Part shown: positions 8,480 to 16,753 of the stretch, in pieces
Numbering within the stretch: the stretch's first letter is position 1
Layout: each line of letters starts with the position of its first letter
Origin: Streptomyces sp. NBC_01716
Lineage (GTDB): Bacteria > Actinomycetota > Actinomycetes > Streptomycetales > Streptomycetaceae
DNA length: 64,000 nucleotides
Direction of reading: 5' to 3'
NCBI RefSeq assembly: GCF_036248275.1
Contig: NZ_CP109181.1
Location: 7,936,001-8,000,000, forward strand
Translations under genes and position numbers: made by a program
The notes under the pieces: generated by a model
The model's input: the letters and a program-made list of their open reading frames with translations, nothing else
Database searches by the model: none
What the model was told of the DNA's origin: nothing

Positions 8480-8899
8480 ATGCAACTGAGCATCCGCAAC
8501 CAGCTCCCCGGCACCGTCACGGGGGTCATTCCCGGGGAGGTCATGGCCACGGTCAGGGTCCATCTGGCGGGTGGGGAGGACGTCACCGCCGCCATCACGC
8601 TGGAGGCCGTCCAGGAGCTCGGCATCGCGGTGGGCACGGCGGTGCGCGTCCTGGCCAAGGCCACCGAGGTCTCCCTGGCCACCGGGCCGATCGACGGCCT
8701 GAGCATCCGCAACCGGCTGGCCGGCAAGATCACCGAGATCGTTCTCGGCACCAGCCTGGCGAACGTCAAGCTGACGGTGGGGGAGACCGAGCTGACCGCC
8801 GTGATCACCAGGGAAGCGGTGGAGGAGCTGGGGCTCACCCCCGGGACCGGCGTCACCGCGCTGGTCAAGTCGACGGAGATCTCCCTCGCGGCCGTCTGA
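8480..8899 (+). CDS. Molbindin-like protein with two Mop/TOBE domains
   Basis: A 139-residue cytoplasmic protein made of two tandem Mop domains of about 68 residues. Each starts with the same pattern: LSIRNQLPGTVTGVIPGEV at residues 3-21 and LSIRNRLAGKITEIVLGTS at about 75-93. Each ends in VLAKATEVSLAT or ALVKSTEISLAAV. Such di-Mop molbindins bind molybdate or tungstate oxyanions and store or buffer them. No mod transporter or molybdopterin gene is adjacent. ATG at 8480 begins exactly at the first domain; a longer frame upstream has no domain sequence. Confidence 0.9.
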   Translation: MQLSIRNQLPGTVTGVIPGEVMATVRVHLAGGEDVTAAITLEAVQELGIAVGTAVRVLAKATEVSLATGPIDGLSIRNRLAGKITEIVLGTSLANVKLTVGETELTAVITREAVEELGLTPGTGVTALVKSTEISLAAV

Positions 8900-9032
8900 G
8901 CGGTCCGGGGCGCCGAAAGCCTTGATCCGGGCTGCTTCTGCGATGAGTTCCGGCCGGTGTCACAGTCAGAAGAGGAGAAGGAAGCGCCCGAGCCGTAGAG
9001 GCGGCGAACGGCGACGACAACGGGAGACAGCG

Positions 9033-9509
9033 ATGCCGAAGATCACCCCCAATCTCTGGTTCGACGGGCAGGCGAAGGACGCCGCCGAGTACTACATCGG
9101 GATCTTCCCGAACTCCAAGATCACAGGTATCACCCACTACGGCGAGGCCGGTCCCGGGCCGGCCGGCACCGTACTCACCGTCGATTTCGAGCTCGACGGC
9201 CACCGCTACACGGGGATCAACGGCGGCCCGCAGTTCACCTTCGACGAGGCCGTCTCGTTCCTGATCGAGTGCGCCGACCAGGAAGAGGTCGACTACTACT
9301 GGTACAAGCTCTCCGAGGGCGGCTCGGAAGGCCCCTGCGGCTGGCTGAAGGACAAGTTCGGCCTCTCCTGGCAGGTCGCGCCCGCCGGGATGGAGGAGGT
9401 GCTGAACGACCCGGACCAGGAGCGTGGCCAGCGGGCGATGAAGGCGATGCTCGGCATGAAGAAGATCGACCTGGCCGCCCTGCGGGCCGCCGCCGACGGG
9501 ACGGCCTGA
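9033..9509 (+). CDS. VOC-superfamily PhnB/YjdN-like protein
   Basis: A 158-residue protein of the PhnB-like '3-demethylubiquinone-9 3-methyltransferase' domain group in the vicinal-oxygen-chelate fold. It begins KITPNLWFDGQAKDAAEYY with the family's FPNSKI motif soon after. It also has GQxFTFDEAVSF-like and GWLKDKFGLSWQVAP segments. The methyltransferase name in databases is not supported biochemically; the function is unknown. ATG at 9033 has GGGAGA 6 bases upstream. Monocistronic. Confidence 0.88.
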   Translation: MPKITPNLWFDGQAKDAAEYYIGIFPNSKITGITHYGEAGPGPAGTVLTVDFELDGHRYTGINGGPQFTFDEAVSFLIECADQEEVDYYWYKLSEGGSEGPCGWLKDKFGLSWQVAPAGMEEVLNDPDQERGQRAMKAMLGMKKIDLAALRAAADGTA

Positions 9510-9568
9510 AGCGGCTGACGTCCAGGTGATCGCGTAGCGCGTACCGCCCGATTCACCCGGGCCGGCGG

Positions 9569-10276
9569 CTACCGCCGGCCCTGCTCCGTCCCGGTCAGCC
9601 AGGCGTACGCCGCCCGCGCCGTGAACTCGCTCTGGCCGCGCGCGAACAGCAACTCCGCCCCGCGGAAGGCCGGATCACCGGCCGTGTCCCGCACGTACGG
9701 GACGGCGACACACCGCATACCGGCCGCGCGTGCCGCCGCCACGCCCGGGGCCGCGTCCTCCAGCACCACGCAGTCGGCCGGGTCCGCGCCCAGGCGCCGC
9801 GCCGCCTCCAGGAAGACGTCGGGCTCGGGCTTGCCGTGCGGGACCTCCTCGGCGGAGACGTACAGAGCGAAGTACGGACCGAGCCCCGTGCCGTCGAGCA
9901 CGGCCTCGATGGCGGCACGCGACGAGCCGGAGGCGACCGCCATGGGCACCCCTTGTGCGTGCAACTGCTCCACGAACTTCCGCATCTCGGGAAAGACCTC
10001 GGTCGACGCGCGTGCCAGCTCCACATAGACGCGGTCCTTCACGGCCAGCAACTCGTCCACCGGTGTGTCGAGCCCGTACTCCGCGCGCAGCGCCTGAAGC
10101 GTCTCGCGGGTGCTGATGCCGATGTACCGGGTGTGGTGCTCCCAGGTGAAGTCGGGTACACCGTGCTGTGCGAGCAGTCGACGGCCGGCCTCGTAGTAGT
10201 TCGGCTCGCTGTCCACGAGGGTGCCGTCGAGGTCGAAGACGACGCGGACGGAGGAGGGGGTGCGCGCGGTGCTCAT
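9569..10276 (-). CDS. HAD-superfamily phosphatase (beta-phosphoglucomutase-like subfamily)
   Basis: A 235-residue HAD hydrolase. The nucleophile motif I is VFDLDGTLVDSE (residues about 12-23), motif II is VASGSSR, motif III includes HGKPEPDVF and motif IV is CVVLEDAAPGVAAA. The helical cap lies between motifs I and II. These cap-type I enzymes hydrolyse or transfer small phosphorylated sugars; the substrate is unknown. ATG at 10276 (MSTARTP) is preferred over the longer open frame. Convergent with the preceding VOC gene and divergent from the ABM gene. Confidence 0.88.
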   Translation of the reverse strand: MSTARTPSSVRVVFDLDGTLVDSEPNYYEAGRRLLAQHGVPDFTWEHHTRYIGISTRETLQALRAEYGLDTPVDELLAVKDRVYVELARASTEVFPEMRKFVEQLHAQGVPMAVASGSSRAAIEAVLDGTGLGPYFALYVSAEEVPHGKPEPDVFLEAARRLGADPADCVVLEDAAPGVAAARAAGMRCVAVPYVRDTAGDPAFRGAELLFARGQSEFTARAAYAWLTGTEQGRR

Positions 10277-10366
10277 GGCCCCAGCATGCCAAGCCCGCAC
10301 ACCGGGCGCCCCGCCTGGCCGGCTCCGCACGGCTCACACACCACCCGGAACACCACGGAGGCCACC

Positions 10367-10660
10367 ATGCTGATCGTCGCCGGCAAAGGTTACGTCGATC
10401 CCGACGACCGTGAGGCGTTCCTCGCGGGCTTCGAGGCGGCGCAGCTGCGGGCGCGGGCCGAACCCGGCTGTCTCGACTACGTGGTGGCCGCCGACCCGGT
10501 CGAGCCGGGCCGCGTCAACGTGTACGAGCGGTGGGAGTCGCAGGAACACCTGGCGGCCCATCTGGCCCGTACGGCGCGGGAGTCACAGCCGTCCCCCGTC
10601 GTGCTCAGAATGGAGATCACGCAGTACGAGATCGGCGCCTCGGGTCCGCTCTCAGCCTGA
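10367..10660 (+). CDS. Antibiotic-biosynthesis-monooxygenase (ABM) domain protein
   Basis: A 97-residue dimeric alpha/beta-barrel ABM-fold protein. The family pattern is visible: LIVAGKGYVDPDDREAFL at the start, REPGCL-like (here AEPGCLDYVVAADP) and VYERWESQEHLAAHL in the middle. Members oxidise quinols or act in stress and polyketide tailoring; single-domain copies like this are usually of unknown function. Its stop lies 8 bp inside the 3' end of the convergent TetR gene. Confidence 0.88.
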   Translation: MLIVAGKGYVDPDDREAFLAGFEAAQLRARAEPGCLDYVVAADPVEPGRVNVYERWESQEHLAAHLARTARESQPSPVVLRMEITQYEIGASGPLSA

Positions 10661-11332
10661 CGCACGGGCCAGCAGCCCCGAGAGCCCGACTTCCAGCACC
10701 TCCCGCAGCGACGGCGCGAAGTCGATCCGCATGGCCGCGAGCGACGGATCGGCCTCGTAGGCCGCCAGCATCGCCGCCGACGGCTGGGTGTGGGTCCAGA
10801 TCGCGCCGGCGGTCAGGACGCAGTAGGCGGCGAACCGCGGCGCGTCCTGCTCGCTCAGCTCGGGCACATGGGCGCGGACCAGAGCCGCCAGTTTGCCCAC
10901 GTTCGCGATGGCGGTGCGCTTGAACTCGGCCGCGACGTCGGGCGAGACGTTGCGTTCCAGGACCGCCGCCTGCGAGCTGGTGAGATCGCACAGGACCGGG
11001 CGGTCCGCCAGCGAGGCGGCGAGCACGGCAGCCACCTGGTCGCCCCGCTCGCGCAGTGGCGCGCGGGCGTCGATGTCCGAGGCGAGCGCCCCCTCCAGAT
11101 ACTCCGTCCACTCGCGCCACGCGACGTCGAGCAGGTCGAGGAGGACGGCCTCCCGGGACTCGAAGTAGCGCAGGACGTTGGACTTCGCCAGCCCGACCCG
11201 CCGGCTCAGCTCGTTGAGGCTCACCTGGGACACCGGCATCTCGGTGAGCATCGATGCCGCCGTGTCGAGGATCGCCCGGCGGCGCTGGGCGCGCTGCTCC
11301 TCGCTGCGTGCGCGCTGGAAGGTGTGTGCCAT
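10652..11332 (-). CDS. TetR-family repressor
   Basis: A 226-residue TetR/AcrR regulator. The N-terminal HTH lies at about residues 16-62 (ILDTAASMLTEMPVSQVSLNELSRRVGLAKSNVLRYFESREAVL). A ligand-binding helical domain of the TetR_C type follows. It is divergent from an SDR gene, and the 120-bp gap carries three copies of an AGACC-N3-GGTCT palindrome, the probable operators. That layout points to repression of the SDR gene and autoregulation. The inducing ligand is unknown. Confidence 0.92.
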   Translation of the reverse strand: MAHTFQRARSEEQRAQRRRAILDTAASMLTEMPVSQVSLNELSRRVGLAKSNVLRYFESREAVLLDLLDVAWREWTEYLEGALASDIDARAPLRERGDQVAAVLAASLADRPVLCDLTSSQAAVLERNVSPDVAAEFKRTAIANVGKLAALVRAHVPELSEQDAPRFAAYCVLTAGAIWTHTQPSAAMLAAYEADPSLAAMRIDFAPSLREVLEVGLSGLLARASG

Positions 11333-11345
11333 GGGCCAAGTCTAC

Positions 11346-11412
11346 AGACCCCCGGTCTGTTGTTATCGGACCGCTGGTCTGCTATCTTCGGAATTGAAGA
11401 GACCGGCGGTCT
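11346..11412. promoter_or_regulatory. Three phased TetR-type operators
   Basis: Three copies of RGACC-N3-GGTCT: 11346-11358 (AGACC CCC GGTCT), 11368-11380 (GGACC GCT GGTCT) and 11400-11412 (AGACC GGC GGTCT). Their centres are 22 and 32 bp apart, close to two and three helical turns, so bound dimers would lie on one face. They fill the divergent promoter region of the TetR and SDR genes. Confidence 0.85.
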
Positions 11413-11452
11413 TATATGGGGTCGCCGCCCTGCTGCACCTCAAGGAGTCATC

Positions 11453-12385
11453 ATGTACATCGTTCCTGATCAGACCGGCAAGTACGCCGTCGTCACCGGC
11501 GCCAACAGCGGCACCGGCAAGGAAGCTGTCCGCCGTCTCGCCGCCGCCGGCGCGCATGTCGTGATGGCCGTCCGTACGGTCGCCAAGGGCGAGAGCGCCC
11601 GTGACGAGATCCTGGCGCGCCATCCGAACGCCAAGCTCGACGTGCGCCGCGTCGACCTCGCGGACCTCGCCTCCGTCGAAGAGTTCGCCGACGGTCTCAT
11701 CGCCGACGGCACCCCGCTCGACCTGCTGGTCAACAACGCCGGAGTGATGGCCCCGCCCTCGCGCATCGAGACGACCGACGGCTTCGAGCTCCAGATGGGC
11801 AGCAACTTCCTCGGCCCGTTCGCCCTGACCGTACGGCTCCTCCCGCTGCTGCTCGCCGCCGGATCCCCGCGTGTGGCCACCATGAGCAGTGGTACGGCGA
11901 GCTTCGGCAGGATCGACTTCGCCGACCTCCAGTGGAAGAGCCGGAGGTACAGCTCGAACGGGTCGTACGCCCAGTCCAAGCTCGCCGACATGATCATGAC
12001 CAGGGAACTGGCCCGTATCGCGGCGGAGCGCGGCTGGAATCTGCTGAGCACCGGCGCGCACCCCGGCTTCACCCGTACCAACCTCCAGACGGCGGGCGCG
12101 AGTCTCGGTACCGGCAAGAGGTCCCTCGGTACGACTCTGCTCACCAAGATGGACTTCCTGCCCTCGCAGGGGGTGGAGCCGGGCACCGAACCGCTGCTCT
12201 ACGCCGCGACCAGCCCCGACGCCGTCGCGGCCGGCTACTACGGCCCCGGCGGGCGCTTCGGCCTCGTCGGTCCCGCCACCACCGCACGGATGACCCGCAG
12301 GGCGCTCGACGCGTCGGTCAACGCCCGTCTGTGGGCGGAGGCGGAGCGCCTGACCGGCGTCGCGCTCCCCGCGCACGCCGTCTGA
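11453..12385 (+). CDS. Short-chain dehydrogenase/reductase (retinol-dehydrogenase-like)
   Basis: A 310-residue SDR. The cofactor motif TGANSGTGKEA (Rossmann TGxxxGxG) is at about residues 15-25, NNAGVM at about 94-99, and the catalytic Tyr-Lys pair in GSYAQSKLADM (YxxxK). The long C-terminal part resembles the WWOX/retinol dehydrogenase-like group. An excellent AAGGAG precedes ATG 11453. Under probable control of the divergent TetR through the three operators; the substrate is unknown. Confidence 0.9.
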   Translation: MYIVPDQTGKYAVVTGANSGTGKEAVRRLAAAGAHVVMAVRTVAKGESARDEILARHPNAKLDVRRVDLADLASVEEFADGLIADGTPLDLLVNNAGVMAPPSRIETTDGFELQMGSNFLGPFALTVRLLPLLLAAGSPRVATMSSGTASFGRIDFADLQWKSRRYSSNGSYAQSKLADMIMTRELARIAAERGWNLLSTGAHPGFTRTNLQTAGASLGTGKRSLGTTLLTKMDFLPSQGVEPGTEPLLYAATSPDAVAAGYYGPGGRFGLVGPATTARMTRRALDASVNARLWAEAERLTGVALPAHAV

Positions 12386-12568
12386 GGGCCGATCTGCCTC
12401 TGGTGCGTCCAAAAGGGTGAACCGGCTACCGGAATGGGTAGTCCAGGCGGCAGCACCCGACACGGGCAGCTGGTCTAGACCGCCTGCTACCGTCGGCCGG
12501 ACACGTGAGCGGGGCACCGCGCACCACTCACGGACGCACAGAACGATCGAGCGACAAGGGGACGGACA

Positions 12569-13642
12569 GTGGGCGACAGGCGCGACGGCAGGAGCGAAGG
12601 ACGGGCCTACATCGGGTCGTTCACCTCGGCGGGCGGTCGCGGCATCATCGCCGCCACCGTGGACGCGGACACCGGCTCGCTGACGGAGATCGGCGCGACC
12701 GACGAACTGGCCGACCCCTCCTATCTGACCCTCGCGGCCGACGGCTCCGTGCTCTACGCCGTCTCCGAAGGAGAGGAAGGAGCGGCGGCGGCCTTCGACG
12801 TCGTCCCGCGCGCGTCGGGCGGCGCGTCGGCGCCGCGCCTGCTGGGCGAACCGGTGCCGGTCTGCGGATCGGGCCCCACCCATCTCACCCTCACCGCCGG
12901 GCACCTGGTGACCGCCAACTACGGCTCCGGCAGCGTCACCACGCTGCCCGTCCGCCCCGACGGCACACTCGGCGCCGCGGCCGGAATCCTCCAGCACGAA
13001 GGCACCGGACCGCGTTCCGACCGGCAGGAAGGGCCGCACGCCCACCAGGTGCTGCCCGACCCGAGCGGCCAGTGGCTGCTCGCCGTCGACCTGGGCACCG
13101 ACTCCGTACGGATCAGCTCCGTCGACCCCGGCAGCGGAGACATCGACCCGCACGGCGAGACCGTGCTGCGCCCCGGCACCGGACCGCGCCATCTCGTCTT
13201 CCACCCGGCGGGCACGCACGCGTACATACTCAACGAGTTGGAGACGACCCTCACGGTCTGCCGCTGGGACGCGGACAAAGGCACGCTGGAGCCGGCCGGC
13301 GAGGCGCCCGTCCTCCCCGACGGTGTCGAAGTGGCGAGCCACGCCTCCGAGATCGTCGTCTCACGCGACGGCAGGCACCTGTGGGCAGCGGTGCGCGGGC
13401 ACGACTCCATCGCCGTTCTGACGCTCGACGAGACGCGTGAGAAGGCCGTTCTGGTCACGACCGTGGACTGCGGGGGACGCTGGCCGCGCGATCTCGCGCT
13501 GGACCCGGCGGGCCGCAGGCTCTACGTGTCGAACGAGCACTCCGGCGATGTGACCTGGTTCGACATCGACCCGGTGACCGGTGTGCCGTCCCGTGCGGGC
13601 TCGTTCGAGGCGCCCGCGGCCTCCTGTGTGATCTTCGGCTGA
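12569..13642 (+). CDS. Lactonase-family seven-bladed propeller (6-phosphogluconolactonase-like)
   Basis: A 357-residue protein of the YbhE/Pgl lactonase family, a beta-propeller. Family segments are AYIGSFTSAGGRGI near the start, HAHQVLPDPSGQWL, GPRHLVFHPAGTHAYILNELE in the middle and RDLALDPAGRRLYVSNEHSGDVTWF near the end. Members hydrolyse 6-phosphogluconolactone or other sugar lactones. GTG 12569 follows AAGGGGACG. The upstream 180 bp contains a GGTCTAGACC palindrome (12472-12481), which has the TetR half-sites in reversed order. No pathway neighbour is adjacent. Confidence 0.88.
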   Translation: MGDRRDGRSEGRAYIGSFTSAGGRGIIAATVDADTGSLTEIGATDELADPSYLTLAADGSVLYAVSEGEEGAAAAFDVVPRASGGASAPRLLGEPVPVCGSGPTHLTLTAGHLVTANYGSGSVTTLPVRPDGTLGAAAGILQHEGTGPRSDRQEGPHAHQVLPDPSGQWLLAVDLGTDSVRISSVDPGSGDIDPHGETVLRPGTGPRHLVFHPAGTHAYILNELETTLTVCRWDADKGTLEPAGEAPVLPDGVEVASHASEIVVSRDGRHLWAAVRGHDSIAVLTLDETREKAVLVTTVDCGGRWPRDLALDPAGRRLYVSNEHSGDVTWFDIDPVTGVPSRAGSFEAPAASCVIFG

Positions 13643-13656
13643 CACCGCCGCCGGGC

Positions 13657-13675
13657 GGCGCCGGTGCCCGGCGCC
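13657..13675. terminator. Convergent hairpin terminator
   Basis: GGCGCCGG (13657-13664), a 3-base loop and CCGGCGCC (13668-13675). It is located between the stops of the lactonase-family gene and the convergent CbiX-like gene. Confidence 0.6.
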
Positions 13676-13734
13676 GGACGGGCTGAGAGATCAGGCCGTC
13701 CGGCGGCCACCGGGCGGAAGCGGAGTCGCGGAGT

Positions 13735-14655
13735 TCAGGACGCCGGGGAGTTCTGCGTCTGCGCCGAGATGCCCAGCGCGCTCGTGTACTGCGAGAGCAC
13801 CAGCTTGCCGACGGCCGGATACGCGCCGAGCGGCTCGGAAGAGGCGCAGTCGGCCTCCTTGAGAGCGATGTCGAGCAGCCCCTCGGGGAGCTCGGGTCCG
13901 ATCAGGTACGGGGCGAGCGCAAGCTGCGTGGAGCCGGACTCGCGCAGCTGCTCGGCGATGGCGGCGACCGCGCCCTCGTCGTCGAGCGCCGCCGCCATCA
14001 CCGGCACGGCGAGGCGCGCGGCCAGCAGCATCCCGGTGATCCCGGCCGCCTGGACGGCCTCCTCGCCGCCCACCGTGGCGAGGATGATGCCGTCGGCGGC
14101 CGTCGCCACCGTGAAGAGCCTCGCGCGGTCGGCACGGGCGAGCCCGGCCTCCGACAGACGCACGTGCAGCGCCTCGGCGAGCAACGGGTGCGGACCGAGG
14201 ACCTCGGTCATCTCCGCCACGGCCTTGCTGTCCACCACGGCCTGACGTATCCGCCTGACCAGGGAGTTGTCGGGACCCGCGAGCAGCGGCACGACAACGG
14301 CCGAGATGCCCTCGGGCTCGGTGACCTCACGGCCGGCGGCCTTCGCCTGCTCGTAGCGCTCGACACGCTGCTCGGAGGTCTGCGCCAGGACGGTGCCCAG
14401 CGCGGGGTACTCGTCGTCGTCGCCGTCCAGATAGCCGATGCGGGCGTCCAGGCCCGGCAGCTCGGAACGCGCGATGCTGACGACCTCCTCGCCGAGGTTC
14501 CGCACCTCGGCACCGGGGATGCCGGGCATGGCCAGCACAAGCGTGGGCGCGCCCTCGGGCGCCGCCACGGGTTCGGGTCGACGGTGCCGCCCCGACTGTC
14601 GGGGTCGAGGCATTCGTACAGGCAGGCCGGGTGCCGGCCCAGTGGGGGAGCTCAT
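13735..14655 (-). CDS. CbiX/sirohydrochlorin-chelatase-like protein lacking the metal-site histidines
   Basis: A 306-residue protein with the two-half chelatase layout of CbiX. The segment VLGPHPLLAEALHVRLSEAGL corresponds to the usual LGPDPRLVEAL start of the second half. In CbiX the first half opens with HGSRD and carries a GYHV motif near its end. Here these are AMPGIPG and GPDNSLVRRI, so both metal-liganding histidines are missing. Chelatase activity is therefore doubtful. ATG 14655 (MSSPTG) is preferred; a 47-residue longer frame lacks family sequence. It lies 95 bp downstream of a sugar-kinase gene on the same strand. Confidence 0.6.
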   Translation of the reverse strand: MSSPTGPAPGLPVRMPRPRQSGRHRRPEPVAAPEGAPTLVLAMPGIPGAEVRNLGEEVVSIARSELPGLDARIGYLDGDDDEYPALGTVLAQTSEQRVERYEQAKAAGREVTEPEGISAVVVPLLAGPDNSLVRRIRQAVVDSKAVAEMTEVLGPHPLLAEALHVRLSEAGLARADRARLFTVATAADGIILATVGGEEAVQAAGITGMLLAARLAVPVMAAALDDEGAVAAIAEQLRESGSTQLALAPYLIGPELPEGLLDIALKEADCASSEPLGAYPAVGKLVLSQYTSALGISAQTQNSPAS

Positions 14656-14750
14656 GGCGCCGAATGCTACTGGTTTTGTGGGGTCGGCTGTTCGGGGAGG
14701 GTCCGGTCGTGCGTCATCTGTCCTTATTTCTTCGCTATGGTGCTTAACCC

Positions 14751-15755
14751 TCATTCGTCCCGCTCTGTCGGGACGGACAACATCCGCCCGTCGCACGGCA
14801 GTCGGAGCGAACCGGTCGCGAGGGCCGCCGCGATCCGCAGGGCCCCCGCCAGCGGGTCTCCCTCCGCCGACACCGGCCTCGCGTGCGGCAGCCGGTCGGC
14901 CAACTCCGCCCGCAGCGGTACGAGCAGTGGGTCACCCATCTTGAACAGCCCACCCGTCAGGGCCACTTCGCACCCCTCCGCCGGCGGACACGCGGCGACG
15001 GCCGCGTCGGCGATGTGCCGCGCGGCCTCGGCGAGGATCCCCGCGGCCACCGGGTCGTCGGCCGCGCAGCGGGCCACCTCGGGGGCGAACGAGGCGAGCA
15101 CGGCGGGCCGGTCGGTACGCGGATAGACCCGCCCCGGCATCTCCGGCGCGGGGCCGAACACGGCTTCCGTCCGGGACAGCAGTGCGGCCGAACCGCCGCG
15201 CCGCCCGTCGTACGCGCGCATCGCCGCCTCCAGCCCCGCCCGGCCGATCCAGGCACCGCCGCCGCAGTCGCCGAGCAGATGCCCCCAGCCGTCCGCGCGC
15301 CGCCAGCCCGTCAGATCGGTGCCCAGCGCGATCATGCCCGTACCGGCGGCGACGACGGCGCCCGGACGCTGGCCGAGCGCCCCCGCGTACGCGGTGACGG
15401 CGTCGGCGGCGAGCGCCAACCGCCGTGCTCCCAGGGCGTTTTCCAGCGCCGCAGGCAGGTCGGCGCGCAGTCCGTCACCGAGCGACGCCATGCCCGCGGC
15501 GCCGATCGCGACGGCCACGGGAGCCGCCGCGCCCTCGCGCGCGAGCAGCGTCCGCGCGGCGGGCAGCAACTGCTCCAGCAAATGGTCCGGATCGATCCCG
15601 GAAGCCCCGGTGCGGACCGGCCCGGCGGACGCGGCGCCACCCACCGTCCTGACCGCCGCGCCGCCCTCCGCCGACGCGGCTGCGGCCTCGTTCACCGACC
15701 CGAGGGCGATCCGCAGCCCGGACCCGCCCGAGTCGACACCGAGCACCCAGCTCAT
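14751..15755 (-). CDS. BadF/BadG-type ATPase, N-acetylglucosamine-kinase-like
   Basis: A 334-residue ASKHA-fold kinase. The phosphate-1 loop is GVDSGGSGLRIAL near the N-terminus, with VAAGTGMIALG and GCGGGAWIGRAGLEA in the middle. These fit the BadF/BcrA group, which in actinomycetes is mostly N-acetylglucosamine kinase-like. No glucosamine permease is adjacent. Its ATG overlaps by 4 bp (ATGA) the stop of a degraded uracil-DNA glycosylase reading frame, suggesting it once followed a second ung gene. Confidence 0.85.
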   Translation of the reverse strand: MSWVLGVDSGGSGLRIALGSVNEAAAASAEGGAAVRTVGGAASAGPVRTGASGIDPDHLLEQLLPAARTLLAREGAAAPVAVAIGAAGMASLGDGLRADLPAALENALGARRLALAADAVTAYAGALGQRPGAVVAAGTGMIALGTDLTGWRRADGWGHLLGDCGGGAWIGRAGLEAAMRAYDGRRGGSAALLSRTEAVFGPAPEMPGRVYPRTDRPAVLASFAPEVARCAADDPVAAGILAEAARHIADAAVAACPPAEGCEVALTGGLFKMGDPLLVPLRAELADRLPHARPVSAEGDPLAGALRIAAALATGSLRLPCDGRMLSVPTERDE

Positions 15756-15826
15756 GGCGTCAGATCCCCGTTGGACGGCAGGGGCGCCGCGATGTCCGCG
15801 TGCGTCTCACGGAAGACGCTGTCCGT
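15752..15826 (-). pseudogene. Remnant of a second uracil-DNA glycosylase gene
   Basis: The minus-strand frame ending at 15752 reads SVFRETHADIAAPLPSNGDLTP and then stops. It aligns with NIFLEMHRDIGTPRPSNGDLTP, residues about 95-116 of the intact plus-strand ung only 600 bp away. The DNA is clearly similar too but diverged. Only this internal piece is left; the catalytic GQDPYP and HPSP motifs are absent. It is in opposite orientation to the intact gene. An old paralogue fits better than a recent duplication. Confidence 0.75.
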
Positions 15827-15829
15827 GTG

Positions 15830-15859
15830 TTCGGAACGAAGGGCTTCGGAACGAAGGGC
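15830..15859. repeat. 15-bp tandem duplication
   Basis: TTCGGAACGAAGGGC occurs twice head to tail (15830-15844 and 15845-15859) immediately beside the ung remnant. The rest of 15860-16050 holds no recognisable gene except the promoter of ung. Confidence 0.9.
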
Positions 15860-16050
15860 TGAGCGGACGTGATGACGGTGAGTCAGTGAATCGGTCACCG
15901 GACGCAACGAACTCCCCTCCTTCCTGCCGATCAGCTGCGAGATCCGCTCGAACGGCCTGACGATCTCGACGTCGAGGAAGACTAGCGCCTTGGAGGGGTG
16001 GCCCCGTTCGAGGGACTTCTCCTCTTCGTAACCCAGTAGAGTGATCGGCC

Positions 16051-16728
16051 GTGGCACCACGACCCTTGCACGAGCTTGTTGAACCCGGATGGGCGACAGC
16101 TCTCGAACCAGTAGCTGAACGCGTCGGCGCCATGGGGGACTTCCTCCGGGCCGAGATCGCAGCCGGCCGGACGTATCTGCCCGCCGGCGCGAACGTGCTC
16201 CGCGCGTTTCAGCAGCCCTTCGACGATGTCCGAGTCCTGATCGTCGGACAGGACCCGTACCCCACACCGGGGATGGCCGTCGGACTCAGCTTCTCTGTGG
16301 CCCCCGACGTGCGTAACCTCCCGGGCAGCCTGGAGAACATCTTCCTGGAGATGCATCGCGACATCGGTACGCCAAGACCCTCCAACGGTGACCTGACTCC
16401 CTGGACACGGCAGGGCGTGCTGTTGCTCAACAGGGCGCTCACGACGGCCCCGCGCAAGCCCGCCGCGCACCGGGGCAAGGGCTGGGAAGAGGTTACGGAG
16501 CAGGCGATCCGGGCGTTGGTGGGGCGCGGCAAGCCGCTGGTGTCGATCCTGTGGGGGCGTGACGCGCGCAATCTGCGGCCGCTGCTGGGGGATCTTCCGG
16601 CGATTGAATCCGCGCATCCGTCTCCGATGTCGGCGGACCGGGGCTTCTTCGGCTCGCGGCCGTTCAGCCGGGCCAACGACCTTCTCACCGGGCAGGGTGC
16701 CCAGCCGGTGGACTGGCAACTGCCTTAG
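16051..16728 (+). CDS. ung: Uracil-DNA glycosylase, family 1
   Basis: A 225-residue family-1 UDG that removes uracil from DNA in base-excision repair. Motif A is VGQDPYPTPGMAVGLSFS with the catalytic Asp (about residues 66-83). NRALTT follows in the middle and the minor-groove loop is HPSPMSADRGFFGSRPFSRAN. Length is normal. The start is GTG 16051. There is no Shine-Dalgarno sequence, but TAGAGT, a good -10 hexamer, sits 9 bases upstream, suggesting a leaderless transcript. Confidence 0.95.
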   Translation: MAPRPLHELVEPGWATALEPVAERVGAMGDFLRAEIAAGRTYLPAGANVLRAFQQPFDDVRVLIVGQDPYPTPGMAVGLSFSVAPDVRNLPGSLENIFLEMHRDIGTPRPSNGDLTPWTRQGVLLLNRALTTAPRKPAAHRGKGWEEVTEQAIRALVGRGKPLVSILWGRDARNLRPLLGDLPAIESAHPSPMSADRGFFGSRPFSRANDLLTGQGAQPVDWQLP

Positions 16729-16753
16729 GGCATGACGCAGTTGAGGAACGTGG

